Source: Caenispirillum bisanense
Lineage (GTDB): Bacteria > Pseudomonadota > Alphaproteobacteria > Rhodospirillales > Rhodospirillaceae
DNA length: 64,000 nt
NCBI RefSeq assembly: GCF_900230255.1
Contig: NZ_OCNJ01000002.1
Location: 434,001 to 498,000, forward strand
Direction of reading: 5' to 3'
The notes under the pieces are model-generated. The model saw only the letters and a list, made by a program, of their open reading frames with translations. It made no database searches and was not told where the DNA came from. A program made the position numbers and the translations under genes. Below are positions 1-11,724 of this stretch, one piece after another; positions within the stretch are counted from its first letter, which is position 1; the number at the start of each line of letters is the position of its first letter.

Positions 1-1
1 C

Positions 2-148
2 AGCGTGCCGGGCGTGGCGCCGGTGCCGCTGCCGGCCGCCGGCCTGCTGTTCGTCCCGGCGCTGGCCGGCCTCTACGCCGCCGGCCGCATCCGCCGGAAG
101 AAGGCGGCGGTGCAGACCGCAGGCCCGGCGACCGCCCAGGTCGCCTGA
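2..148 (+). CDS. C-terminal end of a VPLPA-CTERM sorted exported protein (partial)
   Basis: Only the last 48 codons are inside the window; the gene starts upstream. The tail reads VPLPAAGLLF, then a hydrophobic stretch, then a basic cluster (RIRRKK) and a short Ala/Thr/Gln tail. That tripartite layout is the VPLPA variant of PEP-CTERM sorting signals, which target exported proteins for membrane processing by an exosortase-type system. The body of the protein is not visible, so its role is unknown. The tail after the basic cluster is longer than usual for the class. Confidence 0.7.
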   Translation, partial: SVPGVAPVPLPAAGLLFVPALAGLYAAGRIRRKKAAVQTAGPATAQVA

Positions 149-157
149 CCCCAAGAC

Positions 158-181
158 GGGCCGCCGCACCCGCGGCGGCCC
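158..181. terminator. Bidirectional hairpin between convergent genes
   Basis: A perfect 10-bp stem (gggccgccgc / gcggcggccc) closes a 4-nt loop between the end of the sorted protein and the end of the beta-lactamase gene, which converge here. There is no long U run on either side, so termination strength is uncertain. Confidence 0.6.
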
Positions 182-193
182 ATTCCTTCGCCC

Positions 194-1081
194 TCACATC
201 GTCGCGGCGATGCGGCCGACTTCGGCGAGCACGGCGTTGCGGGCGTCGGCCGAGGCGCCGCGGACTTCGTAGTAGGCGGTGACCACCAGCGGCGGCCGGG
301 TGTTCGGCCAGACAGCGGCCACGTCGGCGGCGGTGCCGCTGCCGTTGGTGCCGGTCTTGTCGCCGACCAGCCAGGTGGCGGGGAAGCCGGCGCGCAGGCG
401 GGCGTCGCCGGTGCGGTTGGTGACGAGCCAGCCCCGCAGCAGGTCCCGCGACCGCCGCGACAGAGCCTCCTCGAACAGCAGTGCATGCAGGGTGGCGGCC
501 ATGGACGCCGGCGCGACCGTGTCGCGCTCGTCGCCCGCATGGTCGTGCTCGTTCAGCGCCGGCTCGGTGCGATCGAAGCGCGACACCGCATCACCGAGGC
601 CGCGCACGAAGGCGGTGAGGGCGGCCGGCCCGCCGGAGGCGGCGTGCAGCAGGTTGGCGGCGGCGTTGTCGCTCATGGTGACGGCGGCGTCGCACAACTG
701 GGCGACCGTCATGCCGGGCGTGCCAACGAAGGTTTCCGCCACCGGCGACCAGGGGACGAGGTCGGCCTTCCCGACCGGGATGCGGCGGTCCAGGGTCTCC
801 TGGCCGGCGTCCACCCGGCGCAGGACGTGGGCGGCGAGCAGTGCCTTGAAGGTGCTGCAGGCGAGGAAGCGCTCGTCCTGCCGCCAGCCCGTGCGGGCGC
901 CCGTGGCGACGTCCAGGATGGTGACGCCGAGGCGGCCGCCGTGGCGCCGCTCCAGGTCGGCCAGACGGGCGCCCGGGTCGGAAACGGCGGTGGCGGTCTC
1001 GGCGCGGAGGGGAACGGAGGCGAGCGCGGGCGCCGCCAGCAGGGCGCCGATCAGCGCGCTGCGACGTGTCAGGCTGGGCAT
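194..1081 (-). CDS. bla: Class A serine beta-lactamase
   Basis: A 295-residue periplasmic enzyme that hydrolyses beta-lactams through an acyl-serine intermediate. All class A landmarks are present: STFK with Ser76 and Lys79, SDN at 137-139, a Glu-Pro-Ala-Leu-Asn omega-loop motif with the general base near Glu173, and KTG at 242-244. The N-terminus has a twin-arginine signal (LTRRSAL followed by a hydrophobic core), suggesting Tat export of a folded protein. The ATG at 1081 was chosen because the signal peptide starts there; the open frame continues upstream without meaning. The gene is divergent from an AmpR-type regulator, the classical inducible arrangement. The spectrum of substrates cannot be read from the sequence. 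Confidence 0.93.
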   Translation of the reverse strand: MPSLTRRSALIGALLAAPALASVPLRAETATAVSDPGARLADLERRHGGRLGVTILDVATGARTGWRQDERFLACSTFKALLAAHVLRRVDAGQETLDRRIPVGKADLVPWSPVAETFVGTPGMTVAQLCDAAVTMSDNAAANLLHAASGGPAALTAFVRGLGDAVSRFDRTEPALNEHDHAGDERDTVAPASMAATLHALLFEEALSRRSRDLLRGWLVTNRTGDARLRAGFPATWLVGDKTGTNGSGTAADVAAVWPNTRPPLVVTAYYEVRGASADARNAVLAEVGRIAATM

Positions 1082-1174
1082 GGTGGGAGTGATCCTCTCG
1101 AACGGGGAGGGGGGCAGGGCGACGCCGGCGGCGGGCCGGCGCTCTCCGGTCAAGCGATAGGCGAGCCCGCCGCG

Positions 1175-1198
1175 GCGGACAAACGATGCTTTGTCCGC
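1175..1198. promoter_or_regulatory. Candidate AmpR operator dyad
   Basis: In the 193-bp gap between the divergent beta-lactamase and AmpR genes lies a perfect inverted repeat gcggacaaa-N6-tttgtccgc. A second short dyad, tgaga-N3-tctca, follows at 1206-1218. LysR-type regulators bind dyads of this kind in the intergenic region and control both genes. The assignment rests on position and symmetry only. Confidence 0.6.
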
Positions 1199-1274
1199 AG
1201 AGCCATGAGATGTTCTCAGGTGTCCCACGGGATGGCCGCGCGATACTCTCGGGCGCCCTGCCGGAGAGACCTTC

Positions 1275-2144
1275 ATGGACGTGTCCCAGTTGCCGCTCAA
1301 TGCCTTGCGCGCCTTCGAAGCGTCGGCGCGCCTCGGCAGCTTCACCCGCGCGGGCATGGAGTTGCGGGTGACGCAGACGGCGGTCAGTCACCAGGTCAAG
1401 GCGCTGGAGGCGGTGCTCGGGGTGAAGCTGTTCGACCGGCTGCCGCGCGGCCTCGCGCTCACCGACGAGGCGCACGTGCTGCTGCCGGTGCTGACCGACG
1501 CCTTCCGCCGCATGAGCGTCACCCTCAGCCGGTTCGAGCAGGGCGACTTCCAGGAAGTGCTGACGGTGGGCGTGGTGGCGACCTTCGCCATGGGCTGGCT
1601 GCTGCCGCGGCTGCCGGACTTCGCGCAGGCCCACCCGCATATAGACCTGCGCCTGAAGACCAACGACAACACCGCCGACATGCTGATCGACGGGCTCGAC
1701 GTGTTCATCCGGTTCGGCGACGGTGCGTGGACGGGCATGGACGCCGTGCCGCTGATGGAAGCGCCGCTGGGCCCGGTGTGCGCCCCGGCGGTGGCGGCCC
1801 GCCTGCGGCGGCCGGCCGATCTGGCCGGCGAGCACCTGCTGCGGTCCTACCGCCGCGACGAATGGCCGGCGTGGTTCAGCGCCGCCGGGCTGGAGGTGCC
1901 GACCCTGCGCGGCTGGATGTTCGATTCGTCCCTCAGCCTCGCCGAGGCGGCCGCCCGCGGCACCGGCGTGGCGCTGGTGCCGGCGGCGATGTTCACCGAG
2001 CAGTTGGCAGCCGGGCGCATCGTGCGGCCCTTCGACATCACCGTCACCACCGGCCGCTACTGGCTGACCCGCCTGAAATCGCGCACCGAGACGGCCGCCA
2101 TGAAGGCCTTCCGGCAGTGGATCGGGACGCAGGCGGCATCATAG
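1275..2144 (+). CDS. ampR: AmpR-type LysR regulator of beta-lactamase
   Basis: A 289-residue LysR-family regulator. An N-terminal winged HTH (about residues 6-65, including SFTRAGMELRVTQTAVSHQV) precedes the effector domain. Specific AmpR-family features are the opening PLNALRAFEASARLGSFTRA, the segment LLRSYRRDEWPAW, and the FDSS...LAEAAARGTGVALVP block. In known systems AmpR senses muropeptides from cell-wall recycling and activates the divergent beta-lactamase gene. The divergent partner here is a class A enzyme, so induction by cell-wall damage is a reasonable inference. The ATG at 1275 matches the family N-terminus. Confidence 0.9.
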   Translation: MDVSQLPLNALRAFEASARLGSFTRAGMELRVTQTAVSHQVKALEAVLGVKLFDRLPRGLALTDEAHVLLPVLTDAFRRMSVTLSRFEQGDFQEVLTVGVVATFAMGWLLPRLPDFAQAHPHIDLRLKTNDNTADMLIDGLDVFIRFGDGAWTGMDAVPLMEAPLGPVCAPAVAARLRRPADLAGEHLLRSYRRDEWPAWFSAAGLEVPTLRGWMFDSSLSLAEAAARGTGVALVPAAMFTEQLAAGRIVRPFDITVTTGRYWLTRLKSRTETAAMKAFRQWIGTQAAS

Positions 2145-2254
2145 GCCGCGGTGCGGCGGCACATGGACGTGCGACGGCCAGCCAGAACCCAACCGCCGAC
2201 ACCGGATCGCGTCAGCGGAAAGGTTGGGAAAGCGGGCCTGATGGGAAGGGAAGA

Positions 2255-2344
<90 letters not shown>

Positions 2345-2393
2345 GCACTGAAAAGGCCGCAGTTTTTGGCGTCGGTCGCTTGCGGGAGGCCGA

Positions 2394-2422
2394 TACATAG
2401 CGTAAGGTCCCGGGCAGTGCAA
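2394..2422 (-). promoter_or_regulatory. Candidate sigma70 promoter of tRNA-Ser
   Basis: On the minus strand TTGCAC, a 17-bp spacer and TATGTA lie about 50 bp upstream of the tRNA 5' end. Spacing is ideal and both hexamers are close to consensus, but the leader would be longer than usual for a tRNA gene. Confidence 0.45.
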
Positions 2423-2550
2423 CAACGCTGTTGCAGATTTTTTCGCCGCCCGCCGCCGGCCCGCATTCCAGGGCCGGATGCTCCGTCGGGTGGACCCGTC
2501 CGCAGGGGAAAGAACACCTGCGCCCCCTCTCGCAATGTCCGGATCGGGCA

Positions 2551-2578
2551 TTGACAGGCGGGGCGTCGTCTGTATATT
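2551..2578 (+). promoter_or_regulatory. Sigma70 promoter of rplU-rpmA
   Basis: A perfect TTGACA -35 box (2551-2556), a 16-bp spacer and a TATATT -10 box (2573-2578) lie 60 bp before rplU. This is the clearest housekeeping promoter in the window and fits a highly expressed ribosomal operon. Confidence 0.8.
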
Positions 2579-2638
2579 TCCCCGCTCCATCCGCGGGGCC
2601 CAGCTCCGCCCACGTTTCGCAGTCAAGGTTGCACCACC

Positions 2639-2938
2639 ATGTTCGCAGTCATCAAGACCGGCGGGAAGCAGTACAAGGTCGCGCAGGACGACGTCATCGC
2701 CATCGAGAAGCTGTCGTCCGAGGCCGGCGAGGCCGTCACGTTCGACAACGTGCTGATGGTCGGCGACAAGGTCGGCGCCCCGATCGTGGACGGCGCGTCC
2801 GTGACGGGCGAGGTCCTGAAGCAGTTCCGCGACGACAAGGTGATCGTCTTCAAGAAGAAGCGTCGCCAGAACTACCGCCGCAAGAACGGCCACCGCCAGT
2901 ACAAGACCCTGGTCAAGATCACCGGCATCACCGGCTGA
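2639..2938 (+). CDS. rplU: Large ribosomal subunit protein bL21
   Basis: A 99-residue protein with the bL21 start [14 protein letters not shown] and the basic C-terminal segment [16 protein letters not shown] that contacts 23S rRNA. Length is typical of the family. It is the first gene of the rplU-rpmA pair, 33 bp ahead of rpmA, behind a strong TTGACA promoter with a leader of about 55 nt. Confidence 0.97.
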   Translation: MFAVIKTGGKQYKVAQDDVIAIEKLSSEAGEAVTFDNVLMVGDKVGAPIVDGASVTGEVLKQFRDDKVIVFKKKRRQNYRRKNGHRQYKTLVKITGITG

Positions 2939-2971
2939 TCCCGGGTCCGCTAGAGTTCAAGGAGAGCACGA

Positions 2972-5632
<2,661 letters not shown>

Positions 5633-5658
5633 CATCAAAGGGAGAAGGACCGCCCGCC

Positions 5659-6945
5659 ATGACCACCGCCGCCCTCGCCGAAACCACCGACGTCCGCGAC
5701 CTGATGGCCGAAATCGGCCGCCGTGCCCGTGCGGCCGGCCTGGTGCTCGCGCGCACGCCGGCGGCGCCGAAGGATGCGGCCTTGCGGGCGGCGGCGGCGG
5801 CCCTGCGCGCCCGGGCGGCGGACATCAAGGCGGCCAACGCGCTGGACATGGAGGCGGGCCGCCAGAAGGGCCTGACGCCCGCCATGCTCGACCGCCTGGC
5901 GCTGACCGACGCCCGCATCGAGGGCATGGCGCGCGGCCTCGAGGACATCGCGGCGCTGCCCGACCCCGTGGGTGCGGTGATGGCCGAGTGGGACCGTCCC
6001 AACGGCCTGAAGATCCAGCGCGTGCGCACGCCGCTCGGCGTCATCGGCGTCATCTACGAAAGCCGCCCCAACGTCACGGCCGACGCCGGTGCGCTCTGCC
6101 TGAAGGCGGGCAATGCCGCCGTGCTGCGCGGCGGGTCGGAGAGCTTCCATTCCTCGCGCGCCATCCTCGCCTGCCTGCAGGACGGGCTGGAAGCGGCGGG
6201 CCTGCCGCTGGATTGCATCCAGATGGTGCCGACCACCGACCGCGCCTTCGTCGGCGCCATGATCACGGCGACGGAATACATCGACGTCATCGTGCCGCGC
6301 GGCGGCAAGTCGCTCATCGAACGGCTGTCGGCGGAAAGCCGCATCCCCATGTTCAAGCACCTGGACGGCATCTGCCACACCTACGTCCATGCCGCCGCCG
6401 ATGCGGCGCTGGCGCGGGCGGTGGTGGTGAACGCCAAGATGCGCCGCACCGGCATCTGCGGCGCCACCGAGACGTTGCTGGTGGACCGGGCGCTGGAAGG
6501 CTCGCTGCTGCCGCAGCTCATCGGCGACCTGCTCGACGCCGGCTGCGAGGTGCGCGGCGACGCGGCGGTGCAGGCGGTCGACCCCCGCGTGGTGGCGGCG
6601 ACCGATGCCGACTGGGACACCGAATACCTGGACGCCATCGTCAGCGCGCGGGTGGTGGACGGGCTCGACGACGCCATCGCCCACATCAACGCCCACTCCA
6701 GCCAGCACACCGAATCGATCCTCACCGAGGACGCGGCGGCGGCGGAGCGCTTCATGGCGGAAATCGACTCGGCGATCCTCATGCACAACGCCTCCACCCA
6801 GTTCGCCGACGGCGGCGAGTTCGGCATGGGGGCGGAGATCGGCATCTCCACCGGCAAGCTGCACGCCCGCGGCCCGGTGGGCGTCGAGCAACTGACCACC
6901 TTCAAGTACAAGGTGCGCGGCACCGGCCAGTGCCGCCCGTCGTGA
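5659..6945 (+). CDS. proA: Gamma-glutamyl phosphate reductase
   Basis: A 428-residue NADPH-dependent enzyme that reduces glutamyl phosphate to the semialdehyde, step two of proline synthesis. Family signatures are [14 protein letters not shown] and LRGGSES, and the catalytic cysteine lies in [11 protein letters not shown]. The stop overlaps the GTG of nadD (GTGA), implying coupled translation. A good ribosome binding site (gggagaagg) precedes the ATG. Confidence 0.96.
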   Translation: MTTAALAETTDVRDLMAEIGRRARAAGLVLARTPAAPKDAALRAAAAALRARAADIKAANALDMEAGRQKGLTPAMLDRLALTDARIEGMARGLEDIAALPDPVGAVMAEWDRPNGLKIQRVRTPLGVIGVIYESRPNVTADAGALCLKAGNAAVLRGGSESFHSSRAILACLQDGLEAAGLPLDCIQMVPTTDRAFVGAMITATEYIDVIVPRGGKSLIERLSAESRIPMFKHLDGICHTYVHAAADAALARAVVVNAKMRRTGICGATETLLVDRALEGSLLPQLIGDLLDAGCEVRGDAAVQAVDPRVVAATDADWDTEYLDAIVSARVVDGLDDAIAHINAHSSQHTESILTEDAAAAERFMAEIDSAILMHNASTQFADGGEFGMGAEIGISTGKLHARGPVGVEQLTTFKYKVRGTGQCRPS

Positions 6946-7601
6946 CGGGTTCGGAGGCCACGAGGCGGTTCCGCGACCCCGGCGACTCGCTGCCGGCCTG
7001 GGGCGACGGCCGGCGGCTGCGGGTCGGGCTGCTCGGCGGCAGCTTCAACCCGGCGCACGACGGCCACCGCTTCATTGCGACGGAAGCGCTGCGGCGCCTG
7101 GGTCTCGACGAGGTGTGGTGGCTGGTCAGCCCGCAGAACCCGCTGAAGCCGACCCGCGGCATGGCGCCGCTGGCCGAGCGGGCGGCGGGCGCGCGCCGGG
7201 TGGCGGCGCATCCGCGCATACGGGTGACGACCATCGAGGCGCGACTCGGCACGCGCTATACCGCCGACACCCTGGCGAAACTGCGACGGCGGTTCCCGCG
7301 GACCACCTTCGTGTGGCTCATGGGGGCCGACAATCTGGACCAGATCAGCCGGTGGCGGGCCTGGTCATCGATCTTTCGCAACCATCCCGTTGCGGTGTTC
7401 GACCGTGCGCCCTATTCTTATCGGGCGTTGGCAAGCAAGGCGGCGCGGCGATTCGCCAGGAACCGACTGCCCCTTCGGAAGGCCCCGGTTCTGGCCGGCA
7501 GCGAAGCCCCCGCGTGGGTCTTCCTTCCGATCCGACGCCATCCCGCCTCGGCGACAGCGATTCGCGCCGGCCGGCACGGTGCTGGCGGCACCCCCGCGTG
7601 A
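6942..7601 (+). CDS. nadD: Nicotinate-nucleotide adenylyltransferase
   Basis: Adenylates nicotinate mononucleotide in NAD synthesis. The 219-residue product carries the nucleotidyltransferase signature [14 protein letters not shown] (residues about 29-42), [11 protein letters not shown] in the centre, and a C-terminal SATAIR corresponding to the usual SSTxIR ATP-binding motif. The GTG at 6942 overlaps the proA stop and is preferred; an in-frame GTG lies at 6930. The first 25 residues are poorly conserved in the family, so the start is not certain. Confidence 0.92.
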   Translation: MTGSEATRRFRDPGDSLPAWGDGRRLRVGLLGGSFNPAHDGHRFIATEALRRLGLDEVWWLVSPQNPLKPTRGMAPLAERAAGARRVAAHPRIRVTTIEARLGTRYTADTLAKLRRRFPRTTFVWLMGADNLDQISRWRAWSSIFRNHPVAVFDRAPYSYRALASKAARRFARNRLPLRKAPVLAGSEAPAWVFLPIRRHPASATAIRAGRHGAGGTPA

Positions 7602-7617
7602 GAGCGGGGCTCTGCTC

Positions 7618-8055
7618 ATGACTACGGCGCGGCCCAACCTTATGGAGCGACCCATAAACACCGATCGGCATGTGCCTCTCGACCCGGCTCAAGTGGTCGA
7701 ACTGGTCGAAACGATCCTCGAAGACAGCAAGGCCGAAGACGTGCTCGTCATCGACCTCGCGGGCAAGTCCTCCATCGCCGAATACATGGTCATCGCCTCC
7801 GGCCGCAGCTCGCGGCAGGTCGCGTCGGCGGCCGAGCACATCGTGGAGAAGCTGAAGGCCGTCGGCCTGCTGCCCTCCATCGAAGGCAAGGCTGCGGGCG
7901 ACTGGGTGCTGGTCGATGCCGGCGACGTGGTGGTCCACCTGTTCCGGCCGGAAGTGCGCGCCTTCTACAATCTGGAGAAGATGTGGGGCGTGGCCAACCC
8001 GGCGCGGCCGCCGGTGGCGCCCGATGCGGCGGCCCAGGCCGCCTTCATGGCCTGA
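7618..8055 (+). CDS. rsfS: Ribosome silencing factor RsfS
   Basis: Binds bL14 and blocks subunit joining under starvation. The 145-residue protein has the family core with AEDVLVIDLAGKSSIAEYMVIASG, AGDWVLVDAGDVVVHLF and the aromatic FYNLEKMWG near the end. The usual order nadD-rsfS-rlmH is kept. ATG 7618 gives a 24-codon lead before the core; ATG 7642 is an alternative. The C-terminus is Ala/Pro rich. Confidence 0.93.
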   Translation: MTTARPNLMERPINTDRHVPLDPAQVVELVETILEDSKAEDVLVIDLAGKSSIAEYMVIASGRSSRQVASAAEHIVEKLKAVGLLPSIEGKAAGDWVLVDAGDVVVHLFRPEVRAFYNLEKMWGVANPARPPVAPDAAAQAAFMA

Positions 8056-8139
8056 GGGAGCGTCCACCGCCTCCTCCGTGACCGGCTACGGCTGCCGCCG
8101 GGCCAGGACGGAAAGGGGCGGGTGGAGGTCCGATCCGCC

Positions 8140-8598
8140 ATGAAACTCCTGCTCGCCGCCGTCGGGCGCGCGAAGAACGGTCCCGAGCGCGCCCTGTTCG
8201 AGCAATACGCGAGCCGCCTGAAACTGCCTTTCGACGTGCGGGAGGTGGAAGAAAAGCGGCCGCTGTCCTCTGCCGAACGCAAGGCGCGCGAGGCCGACCT
8301 GCTGCTGGCCTGCGTGCCGGCCGGGGCGGTCGTGGTCGCGCTGGACGAACGCGGCAAGCTCTACGGCTCCGAAGACTTCGCCGCCGCCTATGGCGGCTGG
8401 CTGGAACGCGGCGCGCCCTGTGTCGCCTTCCTGATCGGCGGCGCCGACGGCCACGGCGACGCCGTGCGCACCCGCGCCGACGCGCTCCTCTCCCTCGGCA
8501 AGATGACCTGGCCCCACATGCTGGTGCGCGCCATGCTGGCCGAACAGCTGTTCCGCGCCCAGAGCATCCTGGACGGGCATCCGTACCACCGGGCGTGA
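8140..8598 (+). CDS. rlmH: 23S rRNA pseudouridine-1915 N3-methyltransferase
   Basis: A 152-residue SPOUT-fold methyltransferase that modifies pseudouridine 1915 in helix 69 of 23S rRNA. The family marks are ALDERGKLYGSEDFA, the SAM-binding loop FLIGGADGH, and the C-terminal MTWPHMLVRAMLAEQLFRAQSI with YHR at the very end. The ATG at 8140 follows a ggagg at a workable distance and matches the conserved start MKLLLAAVG. It converges with the histidine kinase gene 10 bp further on. Confidence 0.95.
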   Translation: MKLLLAAVGRAKNGPERALFEQYASRLKLPFDVREVEEKRPLSSAERKAREADLLLACVPAGAVVVALDERGKLYGSEDFAAAYGGWLERGAPCVAFLIGGADGHGDAVRTRADALLSLGKMTWPHMLVRAMLAEQLFRAQSILDGHPYHRA

Positions 8599-8608
8599 GG
8601 CGGCGGCG

Positions 8609-10723
8609 TCAGTCCGCGGCCGCGCCCTCGGCCAGAGCCACCCCCGCCGCCACCGGCAACTCCATCACCACCGCCGCGCCGCCCAGGTCGCCGGACGCTT
8701 CGATGCGGAGCGTGCCGCCGGTGCTTTCGGCGATGCGGCGGACGATGGCGAGGCCGATGCCGGTGCCGGGGACACCGTCGTCGGCTTCCAGGCGCTCGAA
8801 CACGTCGGCGGCGCGGGCCCAGTAGTGCGGCGGGATGCCGCGGCCGTTGTCCTCCACCCGCAGCGTCACGCAGCCCTCGGCCGGGTCCGACGCCGAGACG
8901 CGGACGAGCGGCGGAGTGTCCGGTCGGCCGTACTTGAGGCCGTTCTCGATCAGGTGGCCGAGGGCGAGCGCCAGCCGGGCGGCGTCCAGCGGCAGCGGCG
9001 GCAGGAGGGCGATGTCGACCCGGGCGGTGGCGTCGCCGCGCTCGCGCAACAGGGTGGTGGCGGTGCGGCGCGCGACCGCGGTGGGGTCGGGGGCGAAGAC
9101 GTCGCCGCGCGGCTCGCCGGCCGCCAGGTAGGCCTGGATGTCGCGCAACTGGTCGCGCAGGGCGGCGGCGTTCTGGCGCACGCGCTCGGCGGCGTGGGCG
9201 GTCTTGGCTGGGTCGGTCTCGGCGCGGCCGACGATGTCGGCGAAGACCAGCAGGCGGCGCACCGGTTCCTGCAGGTGATGGGCGGCGATCTCGGCGAAGC
9301 GGGTCAGTTCCCGGTTGGCGCGGTCGAGCGCGACGATGAGCCGCTCGCGCTCGCCTTCCGCCCGCTTCAACTCGGTGATGTCGAGCTTGGCGGCGATGAA
9401 GTGGGTGACGGCGCCGTCGGCGTCGCGCACCGGCGAGATGGTCGCCATCTCCCACACCTCGCCGCCCTCGCGGGTGCGGTTGCGGAATTCGCCGTGCCAC
9501 GACTCGCCGGCCCGCAGGCGCGCCCACAGCCGGGCGTATTCGCTCGTGGGCGTGTGGCCGCTCTTGAGGAAGCGCGGGTTGCGGCCGACCGATTCCTCGG
9601 CCGAGAAGCCGGTGATGCGGCTGAAGGCCGGGTTCACGTAGACGATGTCGCCCTGCGGGTCGGTGATCATGATGGCGGTCACCGACTGCTCCACCGCCTC
9701 GAACAGCAGGCGCACCTCGTCCTGCAGGCGCAGGCGGCGGGCCATTTCGCGCGTCAGCACGACGCCGAGCAGCACCAGCCCGACCACCGCGGCGGCGGTC
9801 CAGAACAGCATCTCGCGGTTGCCGTCGAGCCAGGCGGCGAGGCTGTCGCGGTGGTCCACCACCAGCGCCACCGCCACCGGATAGCGGGCCGACAGCCGAT
9901 AGGCGGCCTCGCGGCCGAAGGCGTCGGGCGACGGCAGCGGCACGATGCCGCCCTCGATCCCTTCCTGCACCGCCGTCCCGAGGTCGAGCCCGTCGACGGG
10001 CGTGCCGCCGTCGATGATGGTGGTGCCGTCGAACTGCATGACCGCGATGCCGCCGTGGGGACCGGTGGGGGCGTCGTGCAGCAGGTCGCGGAAATTGGCG
10101 GGGTTGAGCGCCGCCACCACCTGCACGCCGCCGCCGACCGAGACGGCGACCGGCAGCACGGTGCGTACGGCGGGCGCGCCCGGTGGCTCGCCGGTCAGCG
10201 GCAGGTAGCGGCCGGCGACGGTGCGGCCGATGCGCAGGCCGTTGCTGAGGCCGTCCACCGGTGCGTCGGGCAGGCCGAGGCGGGCGACGTCGAGCCGGCT
10301 GCCGGTGGCCGGGCCGTCGCGGGTGTCGAGCAGCAGGCGACCGTCGGAATCGATGACGACGATCTGCCGGATGTGCGGGGCGAAACGCAGGCTCTCGGCC
10401 ATCTGGCGGCGGATGGCGGCGGTGTCCGCTTCCTCGCCGCGCGGCAGGGCGGCCTGCACCGTCTCGGCCACCACGACGAGCGTCGTTTCGGCGGATTCCA
10501 GGGTGCGGGTGACGCCGGCCTCCACCAGGCGCGTCACGTCGACCGCCGATTCCACCCGTTTCTCGGCGTCCTGCTTGTAGGAGCCCCACAGGGTGACCGA
10601 GAACAGCGCGGCGAAGCCACCGAGCAGCGCCGCCGCGACGGCCCCGACCGGCCGCGCCCGTCCGCCGCCCGCCAATCGGCGGACGCCCAGGTTCCAGCGC
10701 CGGCGCTCAGCCACGGCGGGCAC
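8609..10723 (-). CDS. Membrane sensor histidine kinase with periplasmic domain and PAS
   Basis: A 704-residue sensor. TM1 lies at about 27-46, then a periplasmic Cache-like region of some 255 residues, TM2 at about 306-325, one PAS domain with PAC-type end (about 340-450), a dimerisation helix with the phospho-acceptor in AHHLQEP (likely His482) and an HATPase domain (DNGRGIP; GTGIGLAIV). The AxHxLQEP type H-box is common in phytochrome-like kinases that use small stand-alone receivers. The divergent unit encodes a solute-binding protein and such a receiver, so the three probably work together. Start is a GTG with a weak ribosome site. Confidence 0.85.
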   Translation of the reverse strand: MPAVAERRRWNLGVRRLAGGGRARPVGAVAAALLGGFAALFSVTLWGSYKQDAEKRVESAVDVTRLVEAGVTRTLESAETTLVVVAETVQAALPRGEEADTAAIRRQMAESLRFAPHIRQIVVIDSDGRLLLDTRDGPATGSRLDVARLGLPDAPVDGLSNGLRIGRTVAGRYLPLTGEPPGAPAVRTVLPVAVSVGGGVQVVAALNPANFRDLLHDAPTGPHGGIAVMQFDGTTIIDGGTPVDGLDLGTAVQEGIEGGIVPLPSPDAFGREAAYRLSARYPVAVALVVDHRDSLAAWLDGNREMLFWTAAAVVGLVLLGVVLTREMARRLRLQDEVRLLFEAVEQSVTAIMITDPQGDIVYVNPAFSRITGFSAEESVGRNPRFLKSGHTPTSEYARLWARLRAGESWHGEFRNRTREGGEVWEMATISPVRDADGAVTHFIAAKLDITELKRAEGERERLIVALDRANRELTRFAEIAAHHLQEPVRRLLVFADIVGRAETDPAKTAHAAERVRQNAAALRDQLRDIQAYLAAGEPRGDVFAPDPTAVARRTATTLLRERGDATARVDIALLPPLPLDAARLALALGHLIENGLKYGRPDTPPLVRVSASDPAEGCVTLRVEDNGRGIPPHYWARAADVFERLEADDGVPGTGIGLAIVRRIAESTGGTLRIEASGDLGGAAVVMELPVAAGVALAEGAAAD

Positions 10724-10902
10724 TTTCGCAGTGTCTCATGACGAGACGTTTCCCCCTCGGTTCTGCCGACTGTAGACGTCGATGGTGGCGGCCGCGCCAT
10801 GTCAGAGTAGCATGGCTGCATTGCGACAGACGCATGTCGATGCAACGGCGCTGTGCCGCTATGCTGACAGGGAGTAATCCTTTTGAAAAGTGGGGGCTTG
10901 CG

Positions 10903-11724
10903 ATGGGGGTGCTGGATGTGGGCCGGCGGGGGGCGGCGGCCCTGGCGCTGACCCTGGCGATGGCCGTCGGGCTGGCGGCGCCGGCGGCCGCGGCCGGCCG
11001 GCTGGCCGCGGTGACCGAGCGGGGCGAGCTGCGCGTCTGCATCTGGCCGGACTATTTCTCCATCTCCTACCGCAATCCGCGCAGTGGCGAGCTGGAAGGC
11101 ATCGACGTCGACATGGCCAAGGCCTTCGCGGCCGACCTCGGCGTCGCCTTGCGCTTCGTCGACAGCTCCTTCGCCGACCTGGCCGCCAACATGCGGAACG
11201 ACGCCTGCGACGTCGCCATGCACGCCGTCGGCGTCCGGCCCGACCGCGCCGAGCACATGGACTTCACGCAGCCCCACCTCGTCAGCGGCATCTACGCCGT
11301 CGTCATGCGGGACCACCCCACCATCCGCGCCTGGGACGACATCGACCGCCCCGGCCACGTGGTCGTCGTGCAGCGCGGCACCTACATGGAGCCGGTCATG
11401 CGCGACCGCCTGAAGGCAGCCGAACTGCTGGTGGTCGACACCTTCAAGGCGCGCGAGCAGGAGGTGCAGTCGGGCCGCGCCGACGTCTTCATGACCGATT
11501 TCCCCTACGGCCGCCGCATGGCCATGCTGACGGACTGGGCGACGCTGCTGGAGCCGGCCGCTCCGGTGGCGCCGACGCCCTATGCCTATGCCGTGCCCAA
11601 GGGCGATCCGGAGTGGCTGGCCCGCGTCGACGCCTTCGTCGCCGAAGCCAAGCGCGACGGCCGACTGAAGGCCGCAGCGGAAAAGAACGGGCTGCTGCCC
11701 ATCCTGAACCTGGAGGGGCCATGA
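10903..11724 (+). CDS. Orphan family 3 extracellular solute-binding protein
   Basis: A 273-residue periplasmic binding protein of the polar amino-acid type. Residues 1-30 form a signal peptide ending in an Ala-rich cleavage region; the mature part has GELRVCIWPDYFSISYRNP and GIDVDMAKAFAADLGV, then the typical second lobe with VVVQRGTYM and FMTDFPYGRR. No permease or ATPase gene is nearby. Instead it overlaps a response-regulator gene by 4 nt and faces a histidine kinase, so a sensory role, presenting ligand to the kinase, is more likely than transport. ATG 10903 was chosen for the signal peptide. Confidence 0.85.
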   Translation: MGVLDVGRRGAAALALTLAMAVGLAAPAAAAGRLAAVTERGELRVCIWPDYFSISYRNPRSGELEGIDVDMAKAFAADLGVALRFVDSSFADLAANMRNDACDVAMHAVGVRPDRAEHMDFTQPHLVSGIYAVVMRDHPTIRAWDDIDRPGHVVVVQRGTYMEPVMRDRLKAAELLVVDTFKAREQEVQSGRADVFMTDFPYGRRMAMLTDWATLLEPAAPVAPTPYAYAVPKGDPEWLARVDAFVAEAKRDGRLKAAAEKNGLLPILNLEGP

